A stretch of DNA of 55,989 bases, from positions 1-55,989 of the forward strand of contig RPFO01000062.1 of NCBI GenBank assembly GCA_009746045.1, given 5' to 3'. Shown piece by piece: positions 40,910 through 49,291 of this stretch (position 1 is its first letter; each line of letters starts with the position of its first letter). The notes under the pieces are model-generated. The model searched no databases. It worked only from the letters and a program-made list of their open reading frames with translations, and had not been told where the DNA came from. Source of the stretch: Mesostigma viride (Eukaryota > Streptophyta > Mesostigmatophyceae > Mesostigmatales > Mesostigmataceae). A program made the position numbers and the translations under genes.

Positions 40910-41152
40910 TCATTTCTGTTTCTTACTAGCGTTACCGCCTTGTGTCGAATTTTTTCTCTTCTCGGCCTGGTTTCGATCCGCTTCTGTGGTCCGTATTATA
41001 TACTCTTCCCAAGTTTCGATTTCATTTGGTCCAGAAACATTTGGTCCGCGCACGACATGTTTTTTTGCATGAAACCGGCATTTCTTGGCGCCTTTCACCT
41101 TTATGCGACAATGGCCGCCAGACTTCAGCTTGTGGCCGCACGATGTTGTCAT
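40910..41152 (-). CDS. Short zinc-tag protein, probably truncated copy
   Basis: 80 residues. C5-x9-C15-x9-C25-x2-H28 is followed by AKKHVVRG. Then comes ETWEEYIIRTTEADRNQ, which matches the N-terminal segment of the membrane protein at 19355 (EPWEEYQRRTTEADRNQ). It stops soon after with a Lys/Gln/Asn tail. It therefore looks like the missing tag-bearing N-terminus of that family without its membrane part. TATATAGGA is directly before the ATG. Confidence 0.55.
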   Translation of the reverse strand: MTTSCGHKLKSGGHCRIKVKGAKKCRFHAKKHVVRGPNVSGPNEIETWEEYIIRTTEADRNQAEKRKNSTQGGNASKKQK

Positions 41153-41197
41153 TCCTATATACCCTCAAACAACAATTTATTTATTTACAAGTATTGG

Positions 41198-41440
41198 ATG
41201 TCAATGAGACCAGTTGTGTGCAATTCCGCTCGAAAGCGGTGTGATCAGAAATTTAAAGATTGGTTATTAGGACAGAAACGCGGCAGAAAGATCCGCCACT
41301 CGATGAAACTGTACACGCATCCTCTGCGCGATGCGCTTCTTCCTCCTTTGATAACCACTGTAGAACCTTCCCGCGCAATCGTTATGTGGCCTCACGAAAC
41401 CGAACGCTCTCTCTACGACAACACCCCTACATTTCGGTAG
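41198..41440 (+). CDS. Small basic protein, divergent from the zinc-tag gene
   Basis: 80 residues starting MSMRPVVCNSARKRC. It is Arg/Lys-rich in the first half (DWLLGQKRGRKIRHS), with no recognised motif. The 45-nt AT-rich region between it and the 41152 gene could hold a divergent promoter. It overlaps the end of the convergent F-box-like gene by 28 nt. Coding is plausible from size and placement only. Confidence 0.35.
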   Translation: MSMRPVVCNSARKRCDQKFKDWLLGQKRGRKIRHSMKLYTHPLRDALLPPLITTVEPSRAIVMWPHETERSLYDNTPTFR

Positions 41441-42057
41441 TTTTCGCAATGTTTTTCAAGGCAGCGAGACCACCACCCGTTCCAATTCCAGTGCTCGCTC
41501 GTCATCGATCTCCCGTCCCGCTCCTCCTGGGCCTGTAGTTGGTTGTAAAACTTGGTCATGAAACTGCTCGCTCGGACCGTGAAAGGACTGGTCTTGCTCG
41601 CAACATCGAACAAACGAAACTCGATCCTGTCGTAGGTCCGATTGGAGATGTGCAGGTCCATGATGTTTTCGACGCCTTCTTTCAAGTCGCGACAGAGCGC
41701 GAAGAGTTTTATCACTTTGACGTGATGCGGAGTGTACACGGCGTCCTCGCATTCCTCGATGCGCTCCAAAGACAATGCTTTCATCACGCCTCGCAGTTGC
41801 TCGTCGGTCCTTTCGGCGAGCTTCGGATTAAGCCAGTTCAGATCGGCTTCTTCGTTTTCTCGGACCGAGAGCTCCGTTCCGATGGTAAGAAAAAGGTCGT
41901 TCACGCGAAACTTTTTGCTCAATTCTTCTCTTTTCGCGACTGCGACGACGTCGTATTCGCGTTGGGTGGCTTTGTTGATGGCGCACCCGTAAGGCCAAGA
42001 CTCTTTCACGATTTGAGTCAAGACTTCGGGTGGAAGGTTCTCGTACGTGGCTTCCAT
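41413..42057 (-). CDS. F-box-like protein
   Basis: 214 residues. The N-terminus (YENLPPEVLTQIVKESWP) fits an F-box first helix (LPxEVLxxI). The remainder has hydrophobic strands but no leucine-rich or kelch repeats. F-box proteins link substrates to SCF ubiquitin ligases, and this is one of at least three F-box candidates in the window. The upstream region shared with the 42244 gene holds a strong stem-loop and a TATA word at about 42100. Confidence 0.5.
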   Translation of the reverse strand: MEATYENLPPEVLTQIVKESWPYGCAINKATQREYDVVAVAKREELSKKFRVNDLFLTIGTELSVRENEEADLNWLNPKLAERTDEQLRGVMKALSLERIEECEDAVYTPHHVKVIKLFALCRDLKEGVENIMDLHISNRTYDRIEFRLFDVASKTSPFTVRASSFMTKFYNQLQAQEERDGRSMTSEHWNWNGWWSRCLEKHCENYRNVGVLS

Positions 42058-42143
42058 TGTCGAAAACCGGTGCCTTTGTGACGCTTGCGATTCCTTTTTT
42101 ATACGTTTTGTTTCTCGAAATCGGTTACAAACCGAGTTGTCGT

Positions 42144-42203
42144 TACAAACCGGATGATGTCACGAGGCAGATATTTTCCTCCTTGACATCATCCGCGTTT
42201 GTA
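42144..42203. promoter_or_regulatory. 18-bp stem-loop in a divergent intergenic region
   Basis: TACAAAC, a bulge, then GGATGATGTCA (42152-42162) pairs with TGACATCATCC (42184-42194), a bulge, then GTTTGTA (42197-42203). The loop is 21 nt. A smaller hairpin, CGGTT-ACA-AACCG, lies just upstream (42122-42134). The inner arms contain TGATGTCA/TGACATCA, similar to bZIP-type sites. Confidence 0.6.
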
Positions 42204-42243
42204 CATATACCGCTTGAGAGAAACAACCTCGCCTCCTTCCGAA

Positions 42244-42453
42244 ATGACTCGCGAGGACGCCAATTACCAAGTCGTTTTCGACAAATCATGGAAGCAGCTT
42301 TTCGCTTCCGTCCCCTGCGACTCGAAACTCGAGCCCCGAGATTTGGAGGATTTCGAAAGGCGGTACGATGAATGGCGCCGAAGTTCGTCCCAGAAAGAGT
42401 CGTTCGACGCTATGGAAGAACGCCTGCCCGTCTCAGAGTCTGACGCAGCGTAG
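42244..42453 (+). CDS. Small acidic protein of unknown function
   Basis: 69 residues from the ATG at 42244 (MTREDANYQVVF). It is hydrophilic with a helical middle part (DLEDFERRYDEWRRSS). It overlaps the end of the convergent glycosyltransferase-like gene by 44 nt. A TATACC word lies 40 nt upstream, at the foot of the stem-loop. No family is recognised. Confidence 0.4.
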   Translation: MTREDANYQVVFDKSWKQLFASVPCDSKLEPRDLEDFERRYDEWRRSSSQKESFDAMEERLPVSESDAA

Positions 42454-43255
42454 TCGTGTCTCTCAACTTCCTCACGGCGCAACACATTGGGATGTTTCCG
42501 TTTCGAATAGATTTTTGAGCGTCTTTGCAGATCGTAAAAAGGTTTTGCGCTGCCCATCGCTCGTCAAACCATTTTGCATGGAGTTCATCGCTGTCTTCCT
42601 CCATAAGAACAAAAGCGCATTCTTTCCACGCTTGGGGTCCTACGATGTTGTCGACGAGTGTCGAGATCACGAACTCGTCAGGACCAAACGAGTCCGTGGT
42701 AAATTTGTCGCCGTATGCGAGGATACATTTTTCGAGAGCCGGGCGTATCGACTCGTAATGTTTCTTGGCCAGAAAACAGAACTGGTTTGAAAACATGACG
42801 GTCGAACAGCCCACGGATTTTAAGATCTTTTTGGATCTGGCGCTTATGTGAACGATGTCCGGGTCCCATGGACTGAAAAAAGAAACGCCTTTCACAGACT
42901 GGCACCATTGCATCATATCGTTTGGTGAGACGCACGGCACCGTGTTTTCGCTAACAAGTCCTGCATGCGTGACGTCTTCGTAACTGAATGCGGCGTCAAA
43001 AAGATTGCTCTCTGCTGTAAGCACGGAAGGGTGAGACCACTTTGTTTTGATTCTAGACACGCGCGTGGCTTCAACATCTGCGATCCATTCAAACAGACGC
43101 TTTTCTTCGACCCCAGCAAATGCGGAATCGTGAACGAACACTCGTATCATGTCACGCGGCACACCTCCGAGCCATTCTTTCCAGATCTGAGACGTGTAAA
43201 ACGCTTTGGAAACCAGAAAACATAAGGCAAAAGGCATTTGTGACGTATTATCCAT
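42410..43255 (-). CDS. GT14-like (Core-2/I-branching type) glycosyltransferase
   Basis: 281 residues with an intact frame. The N-terminus lacks a membrane anchor and starts PFALCFLVSKAFYTSQIWKEWL. Then come a VFVHDS strand, an AFSYEDVTHAGLVSENTVP region and the FGPDEFVISTLV segment. This order (IAFxFL, xHxD/K, SG/SENxxP, PDE) follows the Core-2/I-branching beta-1,6-GlcNAc-transferase family, GT14, versions of which are widespread in giant viruses and modify virion glycans. The donor and acceptor are unknown. It is convergent with the 42244 gene. Confidence 0.6.
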   Translation of the reverse strand: MDNTSQMPFALCFLVSKAFYTSQIWKEWLGGVPRDMIRVFVHDSAFAGVEEKRLFEWIADVEATRVSRIKTKWSHPSVLTAESNLFDAAFSYEDVTHAGLVSENTVPCVSPNDMMQWCQSVKGVSFFSPWDPDIVHISARSKKILKSVGCSTVMFSNQFCFLAKKHYESIRPALEKCILAYGDKFTTDSFGPDEFVISTLVDNIVGPQAWKECAFVLMEEDSDELHAKWFDERWAAQNLFTICKDAQKSIRNGNIPMCCAVRKLRDTTTLRQTLRRAGVLP

Positions 43256-43317
43256 AAGAAAAAAATTTCATTATTTTTCATGCACGCATTTTTTCATCAT
43301 TTTATAACTACAAGTAA

Positions 43318-45066
43318 ATGCCTCGCTGTTTTAGAAAAACGAAAGATGGCAGACAGTGTCTCCTAACCGCTGCTCGCGGCTGCAAATCTTGCGCTACTCA
43401 TCTGGCTTGTTCCGCGAGAAGAAGGAACACGCATCGAGCTAAGGCTACAGCGCCATCGAGAAAGATAGCTCTCGAAGATGGCCCGCCTCTCGCCCCGGGC
43501 GTGTGGGATAGAATCCCGACCGACATCGCTCGCAAAATCGCGAAACAGGCGGGACAGCCAATGATCGACCCGCGCGTGATGCAGGCAGGAATGAAGGGGT
43601 TGCTGAAGATAAAGCAAAAGGAGGTAAAAGAACCGCTTGAACAAATAAATAAGATTAACAACCGTTTTGCGCCTGAAAACAAAGAATTTCGCGATAAACT
43701 CAGAAAGATAAGTCGTTTTTATGACATACTTGACGACAAAAACAGACTCCTCGACGGTAACCGAATGTTACAAGATAAAATCGACACACGCATGTTTATG
43801 GAGCGGGAAAGAGAGCCTAATGACACAAAGACGTGGTTTAACCCCAAAACGAAACGTTTTGAAGAGCCGGATCCGAACGTCGAGTATTTCGAAAATGCGA
43901 CAGCTGGGCTTCTTCCGCATGAATATCCGTTTCAAAACCGAGAAGAGTTCATACGTGTCAGGGACGAGTATTTTAAGCAGCTGGAACGGGAAGGGAGAAG
44001 TCTTTACGACGAACCCCGTCGCAGAGGAGCCCATTTCAACCGTTCGCCTTCATCGGACACGTTCCTAAAAGTAGACCATTCTCTGAAAACCCTTGACGAT
44101 CTTCGAATCCCAATGAAAAATGTCGTGAGAGAAATGGAAGCGAGGTTAAAAAAAAATCGTAACGGCCTCGTGAAGAACGGGAAACTCGACATTAACGACG
44201 ATGATATTGATATAATTGCTCACGTGCTAAACAAACACATCTTTGGAGGGGGGTTTCCCATGAAAGATGTCGCTTTCCAGTTTGAACCAGAGAGTCTAAA
44301 TAAGCATATCACACAAAATTCTAAAGGACAAACCCACTATGCAATCAACATGCACGATGGCAGGTATATAGCGTTGAATAAAAACGAGTTTTTGAAATCA
44401 TTTGCGAATCCGAACCCAAAAATGAGGTTGTATGTCGATAATATACAACTTGAATCACAAATGGAGTTATTGGCGCGAATAATGGCTCACGAGATGGTGC
44501 ACACGATCCAACAAGACACGAGAGACAGGGACGGAAACCGCGATAAAGATTTTAAGTACGAACAACACGGTCCCGTGTTCGAAAAACTAAACCAACTTTA
44601 TTTAGGAAGTTTGAATCACACAACATTGAATAGCGACATTCCAGTTTCTCGCGAACAACTGGAAGAGAATAGACGAGAAGCGCGAATGAGGATGTATTTT
44701 GATCCCGCTCGCAAAAACAAAGCGTCCACAAAAGCCTTCCAGCAAGAACAACGCGAATATAAGGTAGCCGAAGAGAAGAAGTTGGGGGTACCAGAATTAG
44801 CCGAAGAATTGAAAGCGCGCAGACAAGAGCGGAATAAAACCATTCCGGCGGAAACCATGAAAGAGAAGCACGGCGAAGAATTTTGGTACCCTTTATCCGG
44901 CGGCAAACTGGATGATATCGAGTATACAGGGACGGATGGTTACGAGGACGCGAAGGAAAAACAAGTAAGCGACAGCAGTGACGACGAATTTCACGATGCG
45001 CCGGCTGGCCAAAAACGAGTGCGTAAAAACGCGCGAACTCGAAAACGCGCCACCTGCAAAAAATAG
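43318..45066 (+). CDS. Zinc-tag SprT-like metalloprotease
   Basis: 582 residues with an intact frame. The zinc tag is C4-x9-C14-x10-C25-x2-H28, followed by RRNTHRAK. A short F-box-like helix (VWDRIPTDIARKIAKQAG) lies near residue 65. The peptidase motif is H391-E-M-V-H395 within LARIMAHEMVHTIQQ, and HGPVFEKLNQLYLG follows about 30 residues later, as in SprT/WLM zincins where the third zinc ligand follows a HG-x2-F motif. SprT-like proteases cut DNA-crosslinked proteins in cells. A viral role in processing or DNA repair is inference. The C-terminus is basic. TATAAC lies 14 nt before the start. It is the last clearly virus-type gene before the module change. Confidence 0.7.
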   Translation: MPRCFRKTKDGRQCLLTAARGCKSCATHLACSARRRNTHRAKATAPSRKIALEDGPPLAPGVWDRIPTDIARKIAKQAGQPMIDPRVMQAGMKGLLKIKQKEVKEPLEQINKINNRFAPENKEFRDKLRKISRFYDILDDKNRLLDGNRMLQDKIDTRMFMEREREPNDTKTWFNPKTKRFEEPDPNVEYFENATAGLLPHEYPFQNREEFIRVRDEYFKQLEREGRSLYDEPRRRGAHFNRSPSSDTFLKVDHSLKTLDDLRIPMKNVVREMEARLKKNRNGLVKNGKLDINDDDIDIIAHVLNKHIFGGGFPMKDVAFQFEPESLNKHITQNSKGQTHYAINMHDGRYIALNKNEFLKSFANPNPKMRLYVDNIQLESQMELLARIMAHEMVHTIQQDTRDRDGNRDKDFKYEQHGPVFEKLNQLYLGSLNHTTLNSDIPVSREQLEENRREARMRMYFDPARKNKASTKAFQQEQREYKVAEEKKLGVPELAEELKARRQERNKTIPAETMKEKHGEEFWYPLSGGKLDDIEYTGTDGYEDAKEKQVSDSSDDEFHDAPAGQKRVRKNARTRKRATCKK

Positions 45067-45068
45067 CC

Positions 45069-45437
45069 CCTCCAGCCCCCCTTGGGTCCCTCCCAGGGCC
45101 CCCTCCTGGGTCCCTGCGGTGTACCGGCTCTGGGTCGTCCCGTGGCCCGCTGGTCGGCCCGTGGTACCGTAACGGCTGGCGGTCGGCGCGTAACCGCCGT
45201 CTAGTCCGTCCGTAACCGCGGCCCGGCACGGGGATGTAACGGTTTTCGGAGGAGACGTGGCGCGTCTCGCGCCAGAATAAGTGTCCACGGACACGTAACG
45301 GAACCTAACCGCCGACCGCGTAATTTTTTCACGCGGCGAGGCGAGCACCGCGCGGGTATAAAACCCCGCCGCCCTCCTCGTCGCACGCACTCTCGCTCTC
45401 TCTCTCTCACGCTCTCGAACCCTTTCCATTTCCTGCC
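45069..45437 (+). promoter_or_regulatory. Promoter array of the 45438 gene
   Basis: GC-rich. It has at least five copies of GTAACCG/GTAACGG/TGTAACGG between 45165 and 45325, a GTCCACGGAC palindrome near 45282, a TATAAAA box at 45357-45363 (75 nt before the ATG) and a leader made of CTCTCGCTCTCTCTCTC. The same plan is seen upstream of the other three genes of this module. Confidence 0.65.
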
Positions 45438-46178
45438 ATGGCGACTGCGGCCTGCCGCGATTGCGGCCTGCGTTTCCCGAAGGACAGCGCCGAGTTCCTC
45501 CCCAAGCGCGGTTGCAAGCGCACGAGTCGCTGTTCCAAGTGCCGCTCCAAACGCCTCGCCAACGCAAAGCGCAACAAGGCCGAGAAGCAGAGGATGGAGG
45601 AGGAGCTATGGCAGCGGATGAAGCACGAAATGGGGCTCTTCGAAACGCCCCGTGACGAGAACTTCCCCGCCCCCAAGAAGGTGTGCGTTCCCTCCCGCCG
45701 CCGCCGCGATTTCAAGCCTCCGCACGACGGGATGGGCGCCAGAGTCAAGGATCTGCCCAGACTCTCCATGCGGTGCTCCGATTTCTCTCGCGGCACCCCG
45801 CTTGCCGCCTGGGTGGTGACTCGCGACGAGATTTTGGGCCGCGAAAACGCCGCTCGCGAGCTTGAGAATGCCCGTTTGGCCCGGATGGACAGGGAAAATC
45901 GCGAGGCCCCCGTTTCTGTCGACCAAGTCGAGGAGGAGGAGCAGGAGGAGGAGGAGCAGGCTCCTTCCGATCACGAGATGAGCGATTTCGAAGGCTCCGT
46001 CCCCTCGTACTCTTACACCTCCTCCGAGGAGGAGGAGGAGGTGGGGAGCAAGTCCCCCCGCCAGGATCTGGACGTGGATGACACGTTCTTCGGCTGCAAC
46101 TTTGACGATCTGGACTTGGATGCCACCTTCGATCCGTGCAAGAGCCTGCACGACATGGCCGCCTCTGTCAAACTGTGA
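45438..46178 (+). CDS. Zinc-ribbon protein with acidic C-terminus
   Basis: 246 residues with an intact frame. The N-terminus has C-x2-C (CRDCG), a Phe-bearing spacer and a second C-x2-C (CSKCRSKR) followed by a basic helix, a zinc-binding module related in layout to the CxxC...F...CxxC ribbons found near nucleases and regulators. The C-terminal half has long Glu runs (VDQVEEEEQEEEEQ; SSEEEEEVGS) and Asp/Phe-rich patches (FFGCNFDDLDLDATFD). A zinc module plus an acidic tail resembles a transcription activator, which is an inference. GC content and codon use differ from the viral genes to the left. Confidence 0.6.
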   Translation: MATAACRDCGLRFPKDSAEFLPKRGCKRTSRCSKCRSKRLANAKRNKAEKQRMEEELWQRMKHEMGLFETPRDENFPAPKKVCVPSRRRRDFKPPHDGMGARVKDLPRLSMRCSDFSRGTPLAAWVVTRDEILGRENAARELENARLARMDRENREAPVSVDQVEEEEQEEEEQAPSDHEMSDFEGSVPSYSYTSSEEEEEVGSKSPRQDLDVDDTFFGCNFDDLDLDATFDPCKSLHDMAASVKL

Positions 46179-46235
46179 AACTGTGGGGAATAGGACTCTG
46201 TCAGCCCCTCTCTCCTATTTATTAAACTCGTAATC

Positions 46236-46250
46236 CTATTTTTAATGCAA
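46236..46250 (+). terminator. 3' motif of the 45438 gene
   Basis: CTATTTTTAATGCAA lies 58 nt after the stop, a variant of the TTATTTTT(A)ATGAAAA motif that follows the other three genes of the module. It is probably a transcript-end or polyadenylation signal. Confidence 0.45.
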
Positions 46251-46299
46251 ACTCGACTTGTGTCTCAAACATGCGTGCCCACAATGAGTCTCCTCTAAT

Positions 46300-47610
46300 T
46301 CTGGCATAGGGGGTGGAGATAGTGGAGATAGTGGAGATGCATCTCCATACCCCCCCCTCCCTTCTCCCAAAACTTTTCTGGCAGGAAATACTCATGCAAA
46401 TTCCAATATTGTCCCGTGGAATCCTAACTGTCCAATTATAAGTATTTTACGCGATGGTGACGCGTGACAGCATAAGAGGGTGTGCGGGGCGGTGGAGATA
46501 GTGGAGATAGTGGAGATTCATCTCCATCCCCCCCCTCCTCTCGAAAAACTTTCCCGGGCGGTGACGGAGTGGAGATAGTGGAGATAGAGGTGGAGATAGG
46601 TACCTCCACGACTTTGACCTTTGTTTTTGAAAAGGAGAAGGCTTTTGGAGGAAACGGATAGCGGGATGCGATCAGGCGACACTCTGGCTTTCCGTGCCCG
46701 CCCCTCTCTCGACCCAGTTCCCACCGGGTGGGGAGAATTCTCGGCATTCGACAGAGTGGAGATAGTGGAGATAGTGGAGATTCATCTCCATACCCCCCCC
46801 TCCCTTGAAAAACTTTTTCCTGGACCAGAGTTCTCGCGTCTGCCGCCAAGCCTGTCTCTCTGCTGCCCATAAAATTTTGTATATTTACGACTATTTCTCT
46901 CTGCTGCCCATAAAATTTTGTATATATTCCACGGGAAGTATAAAAGTTTCCCTCTGCTGCCCATAAAATTTTGTATATTTATAACTATTTCTCTCTGCTG
47001 CCCATAAAATTTTGTATATATTCCACGGGAAGTATAAAAGTTTCCCTCTGCTGCCCATAAAATTTTGTATATTTATAACTATTTCTCTCTGCTGCCCATA
47101 AAATTTTATGTATATTCATAGCATTTCCCGGCACCTGCCAGCGCAGAGACTGCATTCCGTTCCAGCCAAAAAAGTTTTTCGAAGGAGGGGGGGGTATGGA
47201 GATGCATCTCCACTATCTCCACTATCTCCACTCCGTGGAATCCCGAGGACTGGCTCTCGAGCACCGAGAAACTTGTCATGAAACCCGGTTTATCGGAATC
47301 CTAGAGACTCCCCCGAACCGATCCCGCTGTCCCTTTCCTCCAAAATCCTTCTCCTTTTCGAAACACAAAGGTCAAAGTGGTGGAGGTACCTATCTCCACC
47401 TCCATCTCCACTATCTCCACCCCGTGCCGGCGTCTGTCACGGTCGCGTAAAATACTTGGAATTGGACAGTTAGGATTCCACGGGACAATATTGGAATTTG
47501 CGTGAGTATTTCCTGCCAGAAAAGTTTTAGGAGAAGGGAGGGGGGGGTATGGAGATGAATCTCCACTATCTCCATCTCCACTCCACACTGCCGCGGGCCT
47601 CGTCGCGCTT
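46300..47610. repeat. 1.3-kb imperfect palindrome
   Basis: Sequence from about 46307-46470 reappears in reverse complement at about 47430-47600 (shared words GTGGAGATAGTGGAGATAG, AGGAAATACTCA, TCCCGTGGAATCCTAACTGT). Inner pairs include 46575-46665 against 47310-47405 (around GGTACCTCCAC and AAGGAGAAGG) and 46757-46815 against 47170-47230. The centre is a tandem array. No credible gene lies inside. It could be a foldback element, a pair of inverted mobile-element copies or a fragile or replicative structure. Confidence 0.75.
46856..47125 (+). repeat. Tandem array at the palindrome centre
   Basis: Six copies of CTGCTGCCCATAAAATTTT alternate between two tails: one ending TATTTATAACTATTTCT and one ending TATATTCCACGGGAAG followed by TATAAAAG. 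Together they make a 95-bp-scale dimer repeated about three times. The TATAAAAG words could act as promoters. Confidence 0.85.
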
Positions 47611-47790
47611 CTCGCATCCGTCACCTGCCGGACTATGCTTGCGTCTGTCACTCCCGTGGACTATGCTTGCGTCTGTCACTCCCGTGGACTATGCTCGCAT
47701 CTGTCACCTGCCTACGCTGTTTAGGACTTGTGTTTTTTCGCGAAAGTTTGGGTGACTCATTGTTGAGATTGGGCTCATTGTTGGACTTGT

Positions 47791-47810
47791 GTTTTTTCAT
47801 TAAAAAATAA
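47791..47810 (-). terminator. 3' motif of the 47868 gene
   Basis: On the minus strand TTATTTTTTAATGAAAAAAC lies 58 nt after the stop at 47868, matching the motif after 50776 and 52137. Confidence 0.55.
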
Positions 47811-47867
47811 AGGATAGATTACACCCCGTCACGGGGCTAGACTAAGTGTGTACGAGGACATCCTAAT

Positions 47868-49291
47868 TTACACAACCCTGGCCACCTTGGCGCGAGAACG
47901 GGTCACCATCTTCTCCATCTCCCCGCGCTTCCGCGAGGAGCTGCGCAGGATCATCTGTGTGATCTGCACGACCGGCGCCGCCTGCTCCACAGCCCGCACC
48001 ACTGGCGCCTGCTCCTCCTGGCGCCACATGCAGAAGGCGGACGGAATGCCCTCTGCCTTCCTCCTCTCCTCCTGCAACATCTTCTCCTCGCGCTCCTTCT
48101 TCTCCTTCTGCCTCCTCTCCTCCTGCAGCTCCCTCTCCTCCTGCTCAAACAGCCTCGACAGCATCATGGTCTTGTGCATCAAGCAATCGGCACGCATTTT
48201 GCGACATCCTCCTTATCCATATATGTTTTCTTCTCGAAGTCCCCCAGCTCCTCCGAGAGTTCCTCCTGCAACCGCGCGTGGTAGACCGGAAACTCGTACA
48301 TGACCTCTGCTCCAGAGGGATCGCAGCGCGCTCCTTCTTGATATCCGCGAGCACCGGGGTCAGGCACCAAGCGGGCAAGGCCCTGAACCCCTTGTGGACC
48401 CAATAGGGGACGTGCTCGGAGGCCTTCTCCATCCTCTCGGATTCCATCGGGTCTCGGTAGGGATTCCGCATGTGCACCTTGAACCGGATGTCCCTCAGCC
48501 TGCAAACGACTTCTCCATGTTCTTGATCGCAGGCTCGATGCTCTCGCTGGTGTCGAGCTGCTCCTCCGAAGGCGCGGACTGTTGAATACCCATCTGGACT
48601 TGGTGACGATCCAGATCAGGTCGTAGGCATCTCGGGTTGTGGTTGAAAAAGAACTTCAAAGCGGAAGGCCTGCCCCCGTCGCGACTGATGGAGTGCCTAG
48701 ACGCGGACGCGCTGAGTTCTTTCTTGCCGTCTTCCGCCTCCCTCATCTCGAGCCAGATGCGCCTCTCGTCGAAAAAGTCCTTCCTGCGCACCAGCTCCTT
48801 GATGTCCAGCTTCTGGCCCAGCTTCTCGGCGTCCTTGGCGCTCCTCGAGTGCATAAAGCCGTTCCAGCAGATCTCTTTGGTGGTGTCGCAGAGGAGCTCG
48901 ATCGTCTTCTCCCTCTGCATGTGCGCCTTCGCCACCAGCTCGTCGTTGAGGCTGAGCTCGATCTTGTCGTTCCAGTTCTTGGCGTCGCATGACCACGTAA
49001 TGAAGGTACCCCGCGGAGTGGGCGTGGTGTGGATTTTGGGCGGATCGTTGAAGAGCTGCACGGACTTCTGGAAAACGCTGCGAGCATTCTTCAATCCGTG
49101 AAGGGAGCTGCGATGGCGCTTGAACTTGTCGGTGGAAGGCCTCCCGCTGTACTCGAACAATGGAAAAGGGAGAGGCTTCTTGAACTTGCCGAAATGCGCC
49201 TCGCCTCTGGCCAGAAGATTTCGCGCTTGAGGAAGATATCCCGCTCGCACAGGAAGATGGCGAGATCCGAGGGGCCTTGGTATTCCGCCAT
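47868..49291 (-). CDS. Unknown protein with C-terminal coiled coil, multiple frameshifts
   Basis: About 475 residues if four or so single-base changes (near 49200, 48510, 48320 and 48195) are corrected. Start MAEYQGPSDLAIFL at 49291, 79 nt after TATAAAG on the minus strand. The middle (KNWNDKIELSLNDELVAKAH, then ELVRRKDFFDERRIWLEM) is helical and charged. The C-terminus has a Glu/Arg/Lys coiled coil (EEERRQKEKKEREEKM) and a basic end (RSRAKVARVV). Not recognised. It is divergent from the 49946 gene across a 650-bp two-way promoter. A true count of frameshifts needs raw reads. Confidence 0.5.

Noticed and set aside
45069-45180. Collagen-like or Pro-rich coding repeat in the CCC-rich stretch after the zincin
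   Set aside because: All frames are interrupted and the stretch joins directly to a promoter array; it is read as regulatory or spacer DNA.
46856-47125. Possible CRISPR array
   Set aside because: Repeat copies are of two alternating types with conserved tails, there are no unique spacers, no cas genes are present and the context is eukaryotic.
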